Shown: piece by piece, positions 9,813 to 22,600 of the stretch
Position numbering within the stretch: position 1 is the stretch's first letter
How the letters are laid out: each line of letters begins with the position of its first letter
From: Ectocarpus siliculosus
Lineage: Eukaryota > Sar > Phaeophyceae > Ectocarpales > Ectocarpaceae
Length of the DNA stretch: 64,000 nt
Assembly (NCBI GenBank): GCA_000310025.1
Contig: FN649732.1
Span: forward strand, 266,097-330,096
Direction: 5' to 3'
Notes under the pieces: model-generated
Seen by the model: only the letters and a program-made list of their open reading frames with translations
Told to the model about the DNA's origin: nothing
Databases searched by the model: none
Program-made: the position numbers and the translations under genes

Positions 9813-12120
9813 CCCCTCCCAATCGATGTGTTGCCAAGCAGAAGCAAACACTGCAAACGCTCGGGAGGTTATTCTGCACCACCACCGGGAAAGCTGTTGT
9901 TCTATAAATGGGAACCGTTGAGGTACCAATTCCCATGGGATACTGTTCTGTTGGACAACAAAATCCACTCCCGGCACGCACCACTCCCGACGAGAATTGT
10001 GACAAGAACAACTACCACTGCGCATATTCCAAGAGCGACAACCTCACGGAAACGACATCGGGTGTCCCAAACTCCTATCCACTCAACTGGGGGGCACCAC
10101 GAAGCATTTTTTCTATTGGAGACAGAGGAACGTACCCGCTTCGCCATGTCAAAGTTCCTCCTGCAACGTCCAACTAACCAGCACGTCGGCTCATACTTTG
10201 GACACCACGTGGGGTAATACCCTACGGTAGTACCTACCACAACGACGGCATAATCTCCTGTTTCCTACTTCCCAGACTCCATTCTACCAATTCCCATGCC
10301 GCCATCTCCAAGACGCTGCGTTCCACCACGGCTGCTTCCCGCGCTAGTACCGCTAACCAAGTCGGGAGGAAGGCTGTCGGATACAATCGTGAGAATCATC
10401 GGTATCCTACCGCGGGCGGAGAGAGCACTCGAAGCCTTCCAAGACAAGCGTCCCAAGGTGGAATGCACGATTGGGTTCAGGGGGGCGTGGGGGGCGGGGC
10501 GGGGTGAGGCTCGATGCACGAGGTTTGGAGGGGGCTAGGAAGTGCCAAGAGCGACCACGAGAAGTGCACAGACAACCATCATTTCTTTTCCAGGGGGGCA
10601 CGAAAATACGGCAGGCATACCGATCACCCCACCTTTCGTCGTTCACATTTTCTTGTGGCCTAACACGCGAGAACGAAAATTCAGGGCAAATCGCCGCCCC
10701 CCTCCGCCCCCCTCCGCCCCCCTCCGCCCCTGCCCGACAAGGGGGGGGGCGTTCGAAAATCACAATAGACCACGAAAAGACGACCAAACGCGAGCCATTC
10801 TGTGAGCGATGCGACCTTCGGACGTTCGTGCAATGTTGCTTTATGCGGCTGTCCAATCACCGCACATTACTTACAACCCGACGAAAAGCTCTACAGCGTC
10901 CATACAAGCGCACACCTACAGATAGTGTGGACTGATTTCGACAACGCTCGAGAGTATCACATTTGTCAATTGCTGTTTTCAATACACGAAATAAGCATTC
11001 AGGTTAGCAGGTGCTGTAACGAAGCGTTTTCGCGAACTTATTTGTCTCCAGTTGGTTGCCAGGTTCAACCCATAGCAGACTTCGCAAGCGTAAACGCCTC
11101 AAGGTTCGCTTACCACTCGACCAGACGGGCGACAGGCAGATACACATGAGAAGCATCCTAAGACAAGCCCGGAGGCCGCTGGGTGTCCACCACCTCTTGG
11201 CAGTCTCCAGACCCGAATGGAGTGCACACACACAGAGAAAAGAAACATTCCTCAGCGAAAACGCCTCAGAATAAAACCCGGGGATGGATACCTATGAACG
11301 TCCCCGCCTCAGCGAAAGTTCCTAATAAGCTCAAAACTCTTTGTATGTGCCCCCGCTCCCCCCCCGCGGACGCAATCTTTCCATTTTCTGGGCCCAGGTG
11401 ACTTGATTTTTTTCCGTTCACAACCTTGGGCGCATCAAAGTTTGGTGTTGGGCAGGTTTTGCGGGAAGGAAGATGTCGGACACGTAGGACAACCCTTGGG
11501 AGGGGGAAATCGCCAAAATTACCACGAATCACCGAAACAATGCGTCCTTTCGGTGAGCGTTTGCGGTCTTCGGACGTTGTTGGCATTCGACAATACGGCA
11601 TACACTACTACGTCACCCGACCAAGAGCTTGTACGTAGGCACATTCACGCAGGCGCACAAGACAACCAATGTATCCAAGCGTAAATCTACAGATGACAGC
11701 CACTGTAGCGTAGATTTCAGACAACGCCCGTGAGTTATTTGTCGTTGACGCTACTCATACACACACGTCAAAACGTCAACGGTCTCTGTTGGTACACAGG
11801 TGCCGCGGTTTCCTTCAAGCATTGGGGTTCTTAGCTCACCCGCGCAGAGGCGTGATGCTACTCCGGGCTTCTTTCATTTCTCTGAAAATATTTTTCCAGG
11901 GATAGATGTGGTGTGGATGATGATAATGATTGCCGTCGTGTGTTTCTCCACCAACGCGTTCTTGGCGCTGACAAGGCAGCTATTTAGTGCAGTGATTCTT
12001 CTGCTCAATATCATCAGGTTTGCTTGGTCTGCACTGCACAACGATGCATACATACATGGTCAACATAAACCAAAGAAAAAACAAGGAAAAAATGTTTCAC
12101 ATCCTTAAAATTGGGCCCTC
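9813..12120. other. No recognisable gene
   Basis: Open frames of up to about 190 codons occur on both strands but overlap each other, have arginine/proline-rich random-like composition and show no domain. A CCCCCCTCCG-type 10-bp repeat (about 3.5 copies) lies near 10690-10730. Confidence 0.5.
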
Positions 12121-12123
12121 CCG

Positions 12124-12143
12124 AACCCTAACCCTAACCCTAA
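12124..12143 (-). repeat. Interstitial telomere-type repeat
   Basis: Three adjacent CCCTAA units (TTAGGG on the minus strand) lie about 100 bases upstream of the tRNA gene. TTAGGG-type repeats are telomeric in many eukaryotes. Three units in the middle of a scaffold are an interstitial trace, not a telomere. Confidence 0.7.
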
Positions 12144-12246
12144 AAGCCGTGATTGCTGTAGGGTAGCTAGCATGGTCAAGCCCAAATACCACAATGACAA
12201 GTAGTGTCAATTGAAAACCAAAATTATCATCCAATGCCAATAAGTT

Positions 12247-12318
12247 GCCCACATGGTCTAGTGGTATGATTCGACATTCGGGTTGTCGAGGTCCGGAGTT
12301 CGAATCTCCGTGTGGGCC
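12247..12318 (+). tRNA. tRNA-Pro (CGG anticodon)
   Basis: A 72-base cloverleaf can be folded by eye. The acceptor stem is GCCCACA with TGTGGGC (7 bp) and a C discriminator. The D-arm contains AGTGGTA. The anticodon stem is CGACA/TGTCG around the loop TTCGGGT, giving anticodon CGG. The T-arm has GTTCGAATC between CGGA- and TCCG-type stems. Internal promoter boxes A (TGGTCTAGTGG) and B (GTTCGAATC) match consensus. There is no intron and no encoded CCA. It reads CCG proline codons. Confidence 0.93.
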
Positions 12319-12324
12319 ACATCG

Positions 12325-12331
12325 TTTTTTT
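12325..12331 (+). terminator. RNA polymerase III terminator
   Basis: A run of seven T residues starts seven bases after the discriminator of the tRNA-Pro gene. This is the usual signal that ends Pol III transcription. Confidence 0.85.
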
Positions 12332-12580
12332 CGTCCTAGTCGATACTAATGGAACACCCACCCATTTAGCCCAGTTCTTGTAATGGGCGCAAGGAAGGGT
12401 ATATAGCTTCTTCGCTTGTATTTGTCGTATAGACTATTTGTGTGGCCGTTGACGAAAATTTGCCGAGTGAGCCACGAAAACGGCTTTTTTGGTGATTTCT
12501 TGCCCTATCTACTGTCCCAAGGGCGCACAATTTTTTTTTTGCCGACACCTAACCCCGAAAACTTTATTTTGGACCTCTCT

Positions 12581-12850
12581 TGAGGGGGGGGGGGGGNNNN
12601 NNNNNNNNNNNNNNNNNNNNNNNNNNNNNNNNNNNNNNNNNNNNNNNNNNNNNNNNNNNNNNNNNNNNNNNNNNNNNNNNNNNNNNNNNNNNNNNNNNNN
12701 NNNNNNNNNNNNNNNNNNNNNNNNNNNNNNNNNNNNNNNNNNNNNNNNNNNNNNNNNNNNNNNNNNNNNNNNNNNNNNNNNNNNNNNNNNNNNNNNNGCG
12801 GGGGGGGGGGGGGGGGGGGACACGAAGGGCCCATCCCCCCCCCCCCAAAC
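12581..12850. other. Scaffold gap with poor-quality edges
   Basis: N residues fill 12597-12797. The bases on either side are long G or C runs (12583-12596, 12801-12819, 12835-12846), typical of low-quality read ends. Open frames across this interval are not real. Confidence 0.9.
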
Positions 12851-15800
12851 GCCATATAATCTCCTATATGAACAACCCCATAATAAATCCTATATAAAAG
12901 GGGGGCACATTTCATGCACGGGGGTGATATAATCCACGTTGCCCCTGCGCGAGCTTGAGTGAGTGTACTAGTCCGCAGCCGTCTACGGGGTGGGGGGGGC
13001 GGGGAGAGGAGGATGGAGGGCGAATGCACTTGACGCGAAAGCGCTCGAAAAAATGGTAGTTGTTTTGTCTTCTTGTTGAGGGAGGTGCAGGGGCTTCGGG
13101 GGGTGAATAATCATTTGTGGACGGGTGATGCCACCGCCGTAGGCTCATCGACGGCCCCTTTCCGCGGTATTATGTTGCCGGCTTGAGTGCGCTTGGATTG
13201 TTGACGTTTCGACGCATTGGTATGTGTCATTTGGCTCTGGTGTGTCGTTTGTTTGCGTTATTTCGCCATATTCGCCCAAGGTCCAATGTCGTGGACTTGT
13301 CGCAGAAGCATTGAGAAGTTCTGAGAGCTTGTCGCATGGGGGTTTGTCCCCAAGCACTGTACTTACATCAAGACTTGAAAACCTAGAAGTGTCCCCAGCC
13401 CATCACAGCACTATTATTGTATGAAGGAGCAATCTTCTACTTCTTCCAGCGCCGGAGGCGCCGGATGTACTTACTATTAATTATCTCAAGCTTCTCAAAC
13501 TGCGCCAGCATACGCCAGCACACGCAAGAAAAGTCTGTACAAAAATTAACCAAGAAAAAAAAGTTTCTGGCACCCCTCCCGGGAGGGGGGTGGGGGTGGG
13601 GTTAAGTGTGCGGTATTTTTTTTATGTGCGCCCTTGCTGTACCATTTTCTTTTTTCTCGTTCGCCGTGTGTTTTATTGAGATTGAACATATTTAATTCGT
13701 TGGGGATAGTTTATGATCACGCAAGTTCCTTTCTTTGCATTTTTGCGATCGAGGAGGAGGAGGAATACGAGGAGGAGCTTTTGGATAGAGGTGGCAACGG
13801 TTATTATCAATGTCAAGACAAGAGCCCCATCCTCTCTCCTCTCAAAGTGCATGTGCCACACAACAGATGGATAGCGCCCGCACCAAGAACTTGGCGGATA
13901 ACAACGTCGTGCTCAACATACACATACAAACCAGCACAAAAGAAACTGAACATCATCGTGGGCCCGGTTCAGAACCTCTATAGACTGAACCGATACATGT
14001 ATATAGCGGACATTTGTAGCCCACAAGAGGAAGAAAGAACCTCTGCCTCCGCCAAAACTAGAGGTTATTGAGTGCGGGCGCTATCTATTACTACTACTGT
14101 TGTGCTTTCCGTACCGTCTTGGTCTGTCCAGGTAGGGCTTGACACCGACAATGCCTACGGCAAGCCTCAACTGCAGTAGCCTTCGAGAGGGTAAATCTTG
14201 GTTGTAGTAAGGGCTACGGAGGTGGGCTTGGGGGATAGGGGTAGGGTTAGGGATAGGGATACGAACCCCCCGCCCCTCGCTTTCAAAGATAAACAATAGA
14301 ATCTTCGCGAAGGCGTCCCTCGAGCGGGGCGGGGATTGACTTGGTTTTTGGCAGTGAGGGTGAACGGGAGATGGGTGGGTCCTGGGCCAGGGATAGGTGG
14401 GGGTGCAGGATTGCAGGATACAAAACTACCTGAGAACTGAAAAATAGAGACCTTTCAAAAACATGCGCACTTTCACTCCTCAGCATTTTGTAGGCGGCAG
14501 ATTTTCAGGCCGACACACGGACTAAATTCTGGTCAACAGGTTACGTGCCGAAGAGAAATGTTTTTGAGGTGCGTGGCACAAGGCTTGCCTGAAAAAGACG
14601 ATGCGATACTATTGTTTTCACCGAACTGTATGCACCTGCCCACCCACCCCTGCCTCTGTTGGTCCGAACAGTACTAATTGTAGAAATTTTGAGATTTCCT
14701 GAAGCAATGTTTGCAAGCAAGACTGTACCCACCGGTGCCGAAGTTCGAGAAATATTGCGATAAAAATAATCTTGTATACATCGGTTGCGGCGCGCCGACT
14801 CTAGGATTATCCTCTGGCGACGGCGGAACGAGGGAGCCATCGTGACATGGTAAAATTCCTGTGGCACCTAAAAAAATATTCGGGAGGCAACAAACTCTCA
14901 GCGTCATCGCGCTTGGTGATTGCGGCACTTGGCGGCTTCCATGAAAAAACAACTTACAACAAGGTAAAATAGACAAACAGCAGTTTCGCCATCAACACCA
15001 ACACCATTACCAACGATGATGCCTTCGCCGCCGCCGACAAGCTGCAATATTCCCACCTTTGTATTATCTCCCCTCCCTCTACGCATCCACTCCGGGCCCA
15101 TCTTCATCTTCCACTTGTTACGGGGCAAAACACCGACGAAGTTCTAGCGGGAACCCTCATGCCGAGTTGCCACCAGCCCACCCGGAGTTTCGCGTTGGTG
15201 GTTCCCAAGACAATTCCTCCCCCGCCACCACTGCTAATTTTAACTGCACCTACAGAGGCTATAAACCCGACTATGATGTAGTCGGGCAAGGCGTGTCTCC
15301 GCGCGAATAGTCGCAACCCGAAAGCCCTGGTTTGAATTGACGAAAAACGGGGGACACGGGAGAAATCGAACGGCTGATGGAGTTGTCGAGAGGTGTCGTA
15401 GTTCGGCTCGTGCTGCAGCCGGCGTGGCGTCTTGTTGTCACTCATTGACTGCCGGACATTTGTGGGCCGGTCAGCACGGGCGTGCTCAATAGCGTGAAGA
15501 CACACAGCTCCGGGATTTTCCCGGGCAAGCCAAGCAGTAAGGGCAAGCGATAGGGCCAAGCAAAGCCCGATGGACAACAAAAACAAAGAGCCAGACTACG
15601 AGATGCCTCCACCCCGCTAGAAACGGCATCGTCTCTCACTCAAATACCAACTCCATGGCCTGCAAACTTCATCTAAAGCGCTCGGTTCTCGAAGACGTTG
15701 TCGAACTGCAACCCTCTTCGCGAACCCATCGCCCGACGCGTGCGGGAGCGGCATTATTACCAACCTCAGCCTAACCTTTTCCATCCTACTCCTCCTCTGT

Positions 15801-17589
15801 GAAACATTGAGCCGTCGTGGCATGACGTAGTTGGGGGTGTCTCAGAAGAGAGCAGCGCTCGCCTTGGGGTTGAGCTCTATAATATTATTTTAAACGGGCC
15901 ACTACGTATTAGCCTAGTTCCAACTCCATTTCCATCTCCTGACCCTACTGACGCCCACGCCCCAATTTGTCCCAGAATTCTCTCCGGTAGAAACGTGTAG
16001 CACTATCCAAGGGTCTCCAAATTTTGTTTTTTAGACGCATACCCCAAAATTTTCAACTTGCACCTCTCGGGTAGGCAATCTGCAGGGGGGAAGGTTACCC
16101 CCCCCCTCTACACCCCCCTCTACACTATGCTCTATGCTGTCGGAGGCACCCCGCAATTGGAGCATTGGGTCTGTTTCCGAACATTTTGTGCGTGCGTAAA
16201 ATGAACGTTCTTTGCACGTGCCCCCCCCCCACCCCCGCACTCGCTGTGCTTCATGTGGGTATGCAGGGGTGTGAGTGCTGCTGCTACGTAGTGAGCAGGA
16301 TTGGTAGAAGATACCAGAGAAGAGGAGAAGACCTTCTTTTGGTTGCTGTTACCTACGATTAACGGAAAGAACAAACGCCATCCGGTGGGGTAGGGATGGG
16401 TGCAGCAAAACGTTTTAAGAGACCAAAAAATACCTGATGCGTTCTTCGCGCCGTTGTTCATCACTTATATCAAGCATTGGATGGGATGAGGTCTCCTGCC
16501 CCGAAGGCAGGTGGCTCGCGTCCTGGACATGCATCTGCACTGAGCGCAAGGAGGCCCTAGCGTGGCGACATGCCCTCCTTAGTAGTCAACACCACACACA
16601 ACTGAAAATAGCCCTTTTGGAGGGCGTCCAACAGGTCCCGGCTGAGTTTGGCGAGTGCGACGGTCTTTGTTCAATCTAACCAGCGCTTGGATTTTTCAGG
16701 GCTTTTCGTGGGGCGATGAGAGAAAGGTCACAGTTGTCATATTTCTTCCAGTGGCTTGGGGGAAGGGGAACGCAGTTTGTACTTTTTCCATGCCCGAACC
16801 GTTTCGATTTTTGTCGGCTCCCCAATGTCCCGTTGCATTCTTGTAGACGATCAACGCTGCCCTTCGAGAAAAGGCCACGAAGTACAGAGAGCTGTTAGAT
16901 CAAGTAATGGATTGGCGGAGGCCTCCTGCCCCCCTAGCTGGTGGTCCTACCCAAACCTTTTTTCTTCCCTGTATTCTCTACCAGGCCAGGCGCGCAGGCT
17001 CCTCTCCCAAAGCAGTACCTTGGCGGGCGAGCGGGAACGTTCTGTATCGCCCTTGTCTCGCTGACCCGGGGCCGTATGCGGCGCCAACGGGCCGAATCGT
17101 GGTCGGTGAACCGTCTGAAGGCAAATGCTCAGCATTAGCGTCCACGAGGTTGAAAATTGCCAAGTAGCTGGGCACAACGCGCACGAATGGCAACAGGGTT
17201 GCAAACCGATCCCTCGTGATGTATGGCCAACGAGCTTGACGCCGTTGCGAGTGTCCTCCGAGAGCAATACTCGAAGAACTCCATGCAAAGCTGAAACGAA
17301 CCAAACACGGTCGCAAACGTCGGTGGGATATTGTCGAGACAAGCACTGTCATGAACGTCGGGATGAAGCGACCGTGGATACCTTTCAGTATTCTGCAGCC
17401 ATTCACAAAAAACTCAAGGTGCAACGAGTGCTATCTGCCACAGGTACCAACCAGGACTTTTCTTCGTTTCGTTGTGGAGCGTACGCCTGCTCGTCCCATC
17501 CCATCTTTCAGGAGGCCTACCGGCAAAAATTCCTGTTGCTGCTCGCCTCCCTGGTAAGCAGGCCAAACACAAAGACAAACGCTCCAGGT
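12851..17589. other. No recognisable gene
   Basis: No protein domain could be recognised. Short purine- or pyrimidine-rich tracts occur. A TTAGGG-like run (GGGTAGGGTTAGGGATAGGG) lies near 14240-14260, and a C-rich run at 16220-16240. Open frames near 16.9-17.6 kb on both strands could be remains of the retroelement whose gag lies at 18-19.2 kb; this is weak. Confidence 0.4.
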
Positions 17590-17960
17590 GCCCCCGCTAC
17601 ATCTGCAGGCACACCGGGAGGGAAGTGTGCTGACCATGCTGCTCCCTCTTTCGTGTGAAGAGCGGACTTGTGAAGGTCTGCGCTGCCCCCCATACATCCG
17701 GAGACGCGCTGGAGACACGTAGGGGCGGGCCAGTGAAGGACCACTGCCCTCCCTACATCTGCAGAGCGTCGACCGGTGCTGGTGCCCCCTTCATCAGGGC
17801 ACCGGACAAGCGAAACTTGCGGTATCCTCCCTACACCTGGGGGTGCGCTGGTTAATATCTGTACTGCTGCATCTGGAAAGCGCACTGGTGCCCCCCGCTT
17901 CGTCTGGAGAGCACACTTGTAAAAACTCACGTCGCCCGCCCTATATCTGGGGGCGCGGAG
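17590..17960. repeat. Degenerate short-period repeats
   Basis: Variants of CTGGAGAGCGCACTTGTG followed by GCCCCCC and CTACATCTG recur about seven times, near 17600, 17650, 17692, 17755, 17834, 17870 and 17910, at irregular 35-80 base spacing. They lie just downstream of the broken gag on the minus strand. They may be an expanded repeat in its coding or non-coding part. Confidence 0.5.
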
Positions 17961-17999
17961 GGTTGGGGCTGGATCTGGTGGGCGACCTAACTTACATGG

Positions 18000-19180
18000 C
18001 CTCGCGCCACATCAAGCTCATCCTCCGAACTCAAGATCGCGAAAGCAGTTTCGCCATCTTCAATTGGGCACCATTCTTTCCTGGGACAGAATCTCGTGCA
18101 AACCTCACCCCGAATGATGTCGGTCTCTTGCTGCTGTGCGATCTGCAATCCAGTGTCCCTTCTTGACGCATCGGAAGCACCGGATCGGCGATCTTTTCTC
18201 TGCCCCAACCCCTCCGTTCTTGCTGCTGTTGTTGTTGCCGTTGCCGTTGCCATTGTCGTTGCCTTTGGCGATCCCGTACCCCGCGCGGGGGAGAGCGTTT
18301 CGCGAAGCGTGTGAAAACGACGCGGTCATCGAGGGCCGCACCCCCGCATACCTGGATCATGCCGCGAACGTTTTCCAAATCGCGACGTGCTAGGATGGGG
18401 CCAGCTTCCACGCCAACCTTGTACTGCTCGAAGCGGTGAAGCAGCCGCTGAGCCTCTCCCTGGGTTTCCGGCTTCTACACGGCATCTAGTGTCGCCGTCT
18501 CATCTCGGGGGAGCTTACACCTCCTCGTAAGCGACTTGTCATTCTCGCTGACTATCGCATGCGCCACCCATGGAACGAGTTTGTTTATCTGTTCGACCGT
18601 GAATCCTGTCTGCAGCAGCTGTGCTGTCCGCTGCGTGGTGTCCGGCATCGCACCCTGCACAAAGAAGGTCTCGGGTGGGTTCGGTCCGAGTAGCTGACAA
18701 ACCGATTGGAGTCCATCCTCCACCCAGGGTACTGGATTTCTTCTCACCTTAACTTCCGTAGGATTGTGTTCGCGAAAAGACGTGGCCTCCCCAGATTCCC
18801 ACGCTGTGCCTCCCCACCGAAAGCACCATCGCTATGTACAAGCGGCGATCTCACCTCGGAGGTTGGGCCCACTGACCCACCCGCTGTCTCGAATGGTGGG
18901 GCCCACGTCGTCCGGTAGGCGCTTTGCGGCGTAGCACCTCCCGGGGTTTCGACCGCGCCCCCTGCGGCGCCCTTTCCATCGCGGCGCCGCGTAACCCGCT
19001 TCTGCCTCCGTCCGGCCTGGCCTGGAGCAGGCTCTTAACGCGACCGTGTGTCTGCTCCATCTTCTCGTTGGCCCTAACCTGCTGTTCCTCCACGCATGCC
19101 ATCAGTTTCTCTTCTGTTTCTACGAGTTTAGAAGAAGAGAGCTCCTCCTCTGAGACTCCTCTCGACATGGTTGCTGGCAC
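18000..19180 (-). pseudogene. Broken retrotransposon gag with degenerate zinc knuckle
   Basis: Minus-strand frames in succession look like one frame-broken Gag. A coiled-coil N-terminal part lies at 19180-18851 (EEELSSSKLVETEEKLMACV and on). A middle part lies at 18747-18475. A frame from 18411 includes LLHRFEQYKVGVEAGPILA. An Asn/Gly-rich linker then leads to a zinc knuckle at 18179-18138. The knuckle reads CFRCVKKGHWIADR, so the last Cys of CX2CX4HX4C is Arg. Knuckle wording is like Ty1/copia or gypsy Gag, and the family is uncertain. Confidence 0.6.
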
Positions 19181-19190
19181 AGGCTTCCCT

Positions 19191-20006
19191 TGAAAGGAAC
19201 AACGATTAACTCCTAGGGAGCCGATGTTGCGTGTCGGGTATGCCCGTATTGGTTACAGTGACTAGAGACTCTCGTTGGATGGCTTGCATTGGATCCTCAG
19301 GACGGGGAAAGACAGAAGAGGGAAGAGAGTGCCCAGCACAGGCTGACGTGTCCCGGGGACATCGTAGCGTAGTCGATTCTTATCATCAATACATACACAC
19401 GAAATCTGCGCAGCAGCAACCTGTGTCCCCTCACCTGGCCATGCCTCTGTGCGAACAAAAACTCGTGGGTATTCCCCCGTGCCTTGCCAAAGTGCGGTAG
19501 CTCCTCTTGTCAAAACGTGAAGCGAGGCGCGCTCATCATCACCTGCGAAAGGTGTACAGGTCACAGGCCCGTCGGGTAGCAGTTGTTGGGGGGAATCGTG
19601 GTTACATGTACAGACGGATTTTCCGAGCATAGGTATCTGTATCGAGCAAATTGTGTCATGGTCTGGGGTACGAACATATATTAGCTCGGAGATGCACACT
19701 ATAGCTGTGTGCGTATGCCTGCACAGAATGCTAGCTCACCTACTTTGATCCACAAGCATTCGGTTTGTACGTACATTTGGAGCAACGTTCTCGGGGGGGG
19801 GGAGCTGCGCCGCCAACACTGAGAAACTCCCATCTGCTGCTGTGTACACACATTCAAGAGCGCGAAACACGCCTGTTGAGGATAGGAGCTTATTTCTTGG
19901 CCGACTTCAATAGAGGTGGCGACGAGACAGCAGCAGTGTAGTAGCACCGGACGCAACTGGCATGCTACAGCTGCCTCGACAGATAGGAGTCCGCGAGGAA
20001 TAGTCT
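19191..20006. other. No recognisable gene
   Basis: Open frames up to 145 codons overlap on both strands without recognisable domains. There is a G-run at 19793-19801. Confidence 0.5.
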
Positions 20007-20071
20007 ATGTTGTGGGATTACACGCGTAGCGGTTTATTACCTTTTTGGTGCATCATGGTGCTCTTGCATGT

Positions 20072-20258
20072 TGTTTGGGTGCGGTAGCCCGTCAGAGGCC
20101 GAAAGAGAAAGAAGGTTGACTCAAGACCTTGGTTGATTAGAGAGTGAGAGACATGCGGTAGGCAAAACCATCGCCATGCAGCATGCCCATCAACACATTT
20201 CATCCGCGTACCCCCCGGAGGCCCCATAGACAGTATACTCTGCCGAGCACCCCAAACA
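20072..20258 (-). repeat. 3' LTR (minus-strand sense)
   Basis: 187 bp, identical by eye to the copy at 24688-24874. It lies next to the polypurine tract on its right side in window coordinates, as expected for the downstream LTR of a minus-strand element. Confidence 0.93.
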
Positions 20259-20269
20259 GCCCCCCTGCT
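20259..20269 (-). promoter_or_regulatory. Polypurine tract (plus-strand DNA primer site)
   Basis: On the minus strand AGCAGGGGGGC ends exactly where the LTR begins. A purine tract in this place primes second-strand DNA synthesis during reverse transcription. Two further exact copies of the core occur inside the element. Confidence 0.75.
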
Positions 20270-21944
20270 CGGTACGAGATACGATCTACGAAATCCTCGT
20301 CACGACTATCATTGCCAGGTAAAACGGCGATAAATCAAACTACGCATCCAAACGGAAATCATCCACCATTCATTCCAATTCAAACAATTTCCCAATAAAA
20401 CAATGTTCTACGAAATCTGTCGATCTCCCAATAAAACATGCTTTACGAAATCTTTCAAATCTTCTGATGATATCAAATTACTATCTCCTAAAAGGTCTGT
20501 CAATAAACAATTCACCCTCTTGAGAAAAATGCTTTACCAAATTCTCAAGAAGTCAAAACACAAACAGTCACCCTTGGAAAAATACCCAGCACAGATACAC
20601 ATTACATCAGAATCACGTCAGAACGGGGACGGGTAACTCCGGGAAAACGTGTCCAACGTCCTGACCTAGTCAGAACAAATTCCTCAGATAAACATTCATG
20701 TTTCAACTCATTGACCAGCTCAAATAATAATCGGAAGCACAAAGGCTTCAACCATGACTGACGAGAACATGCCAAATCCTTCCTCCAATACCCAATACCT
20801 TGACAAATATACTAGTCCAACAGCCCCCCTGCTGTAACATCCATCCCAAACACGAAGAAACCAAACAAACAGGTCCAAAACAAACATGAAGCAACCAGCA
20901 AATCCCAAACAGACAATAAACAATCCAGCAGCCCCCCTGCTGGGACATCTCATATAAACGCAACGAAAATTCCATTCAATATTCAATTCCATGTCACCTC
21001 CGCAGGTAAAACGCGGAAAACGATCCAGACATGAACTACCCAAATCCCATCAGCCAACATCAATTCCATATAAAATCCCCAGGGAAAACACGGAAAATCC
21101 CAAGATGAACTACCAAACCCGATGTCAGAAACACTGCTTGTTGTGCTGCGGCGGACAGCATGGTATCACATTCCCCCCCCCATGATTTCCGACAGCAGTG
21201 CAACAATCAGGCGTGATTCCGCAAAATCCAGCATGCCAATTCTGCATCGAACTTCATCAACTCCAAACCGAAACAAGAAAAGAAAATATATCAAAGAAAA
21301 GGCGTCACACGTCCAGCGCATACCAGCCTGCCGTACAGGCCTACTTGGAAAGGAAAATTGGCACTCCGCAAGGATTGACTCGTCGGGTACGGTACATCGG
21401 AGGGACAGAGAAACGGTGCGTGCCCCCCAACGTCTTTACCCAGCACGTCGAACGCCAAGCCAATGCCTACTACATATATCCAGTACCATCAGAAAAACAT
21501 AGAGAGAATGTGATCCCAACAAAGAAGGAAAACCAAAGTGGAACAAACCGTACGCAGAAATAATACTACCACCGCCATTTGAGATATTGTCTTGACAAAC
21601 AACAGCCCCCCGGCCGCAACATTCCATTTGTCTCCCAGAAAAACAACAATAATCAGCCATGGAAATTCCCTGCCATTTGGCCGTGGAAATTAGTGTCCCT
21701 GCAAGGTAAAACGCGGGTGGGCATCTCTACAGAACAAAACAAAAACAAATCCAAACCTGCAAATGTGCCAACGATAGGAAAAATGATTTGCAGACGGTGA
21801 AAAATGCAGCATTGTATCTGAAGATCAAAACACAAGAACAACATCGTGCACAAAACAAATTTCAGAAAAATGACAAGAATACGCAAACAAACGTCACGTG
21901 CCTTGGCGAGTTTAAGACCCCAGCAGAAGTCGCGCTGCTTGCCG
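20270..21944 (-). other. A-rich 3' non-coding part of the LTR element
   Basis: This 1.7-kb part has no recognisable protein and, on the plus strand, is A-rich, unlike the GC-rich repeats beside it. It contains duplications. CAGCCCCCCTGCTG occurs at 20821-20834 and 20929-20942, with a variant near 21602. GGTAAAACGCGG-like blocks lie near 20312, 21005, 21081 and 21702. A repeated CATGAACTACC/GATGAACTACC block lies near 21033 and 21103. Confidence 0.6.
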
Positions 21945-22214
21945 TCATTGTTGGACTCGCCCGATCCTCCGAACTCCTTTCCCCGCTTCATGATCCTCCT
22001 GTCGTTGCTCCGGTCGCGAACACGGGCTCCCCGGCCGTTGCCCACGCGACATCTTTCCACGGTCGAACGGGGTGTCCATCCCCATCACCAGCCCCACTCT
22101 CCCAGCCTTCAGCCGGCACAGCTTCCCCGGGTCGAAGGGGCGCAGCAGTGCCCCAAACCAGGCCACATCCATCCCCTCCGCCTCGTCGTTGCTACTGCTG
22201 CCGCTGCCGCTGCA

Positions 22215-22247
<33 letters not shown>

Positions 22248-22600
22248 ACCATCGACCAGGTCGTCCACCCCGGGATAGTTGGCGCCGCGCACCCCCGAAC
22301 ACACGGTGCCGGGATCGAAAGGGTGCGTGGACGCCCCCCTCTCGCCACAGACGCTGTCATCCCAGCAGCCATCAACCTCACCTGCGCACCAACCGCCATC
22401 ATCGCTGTCGTCGTCAATGCCGTTGACCACCGCTTCCCCGTTGCTGGCCGTCCCCCCAACCGATACGGTGGGGGGAACGTCACCGACGGTCGCCATCGTA
22501 GCGGCCGGTGCCATCACCGCGGTCGCGGGTGGTGCCGTCACCGATGTCGCCACTCCAGCCGCCGATGCCGTCATTGTAGCCACCTGCCCGGGTTCTCGAG
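21945..22600 (-). CDS. Acidic and Ser-rich C-terminal part of the LTR-element protein
   Basis: The minus-strand frame that carries the alanine-rich repeats stays open to 21945. This part has an acidic stretch (DDDSDDGG), a run of about ten serines encoded by a CTG-type microsatellite (22212-22242), and three copies of a PFDPGK-like motif (HPFDPGTVC, RPFDPGKLC, TPFDRGKMS). It is not a known Gag or Pol domain. Because of frame changes upstream, whether it is translated with Gag is uncertain. Confidence 0.45.

Noticed and set aside
12489-13029. Open frames crossing the N run.
   Set aside because: They consist mostly of unknown bases and G/C runs at a scaffold gap.
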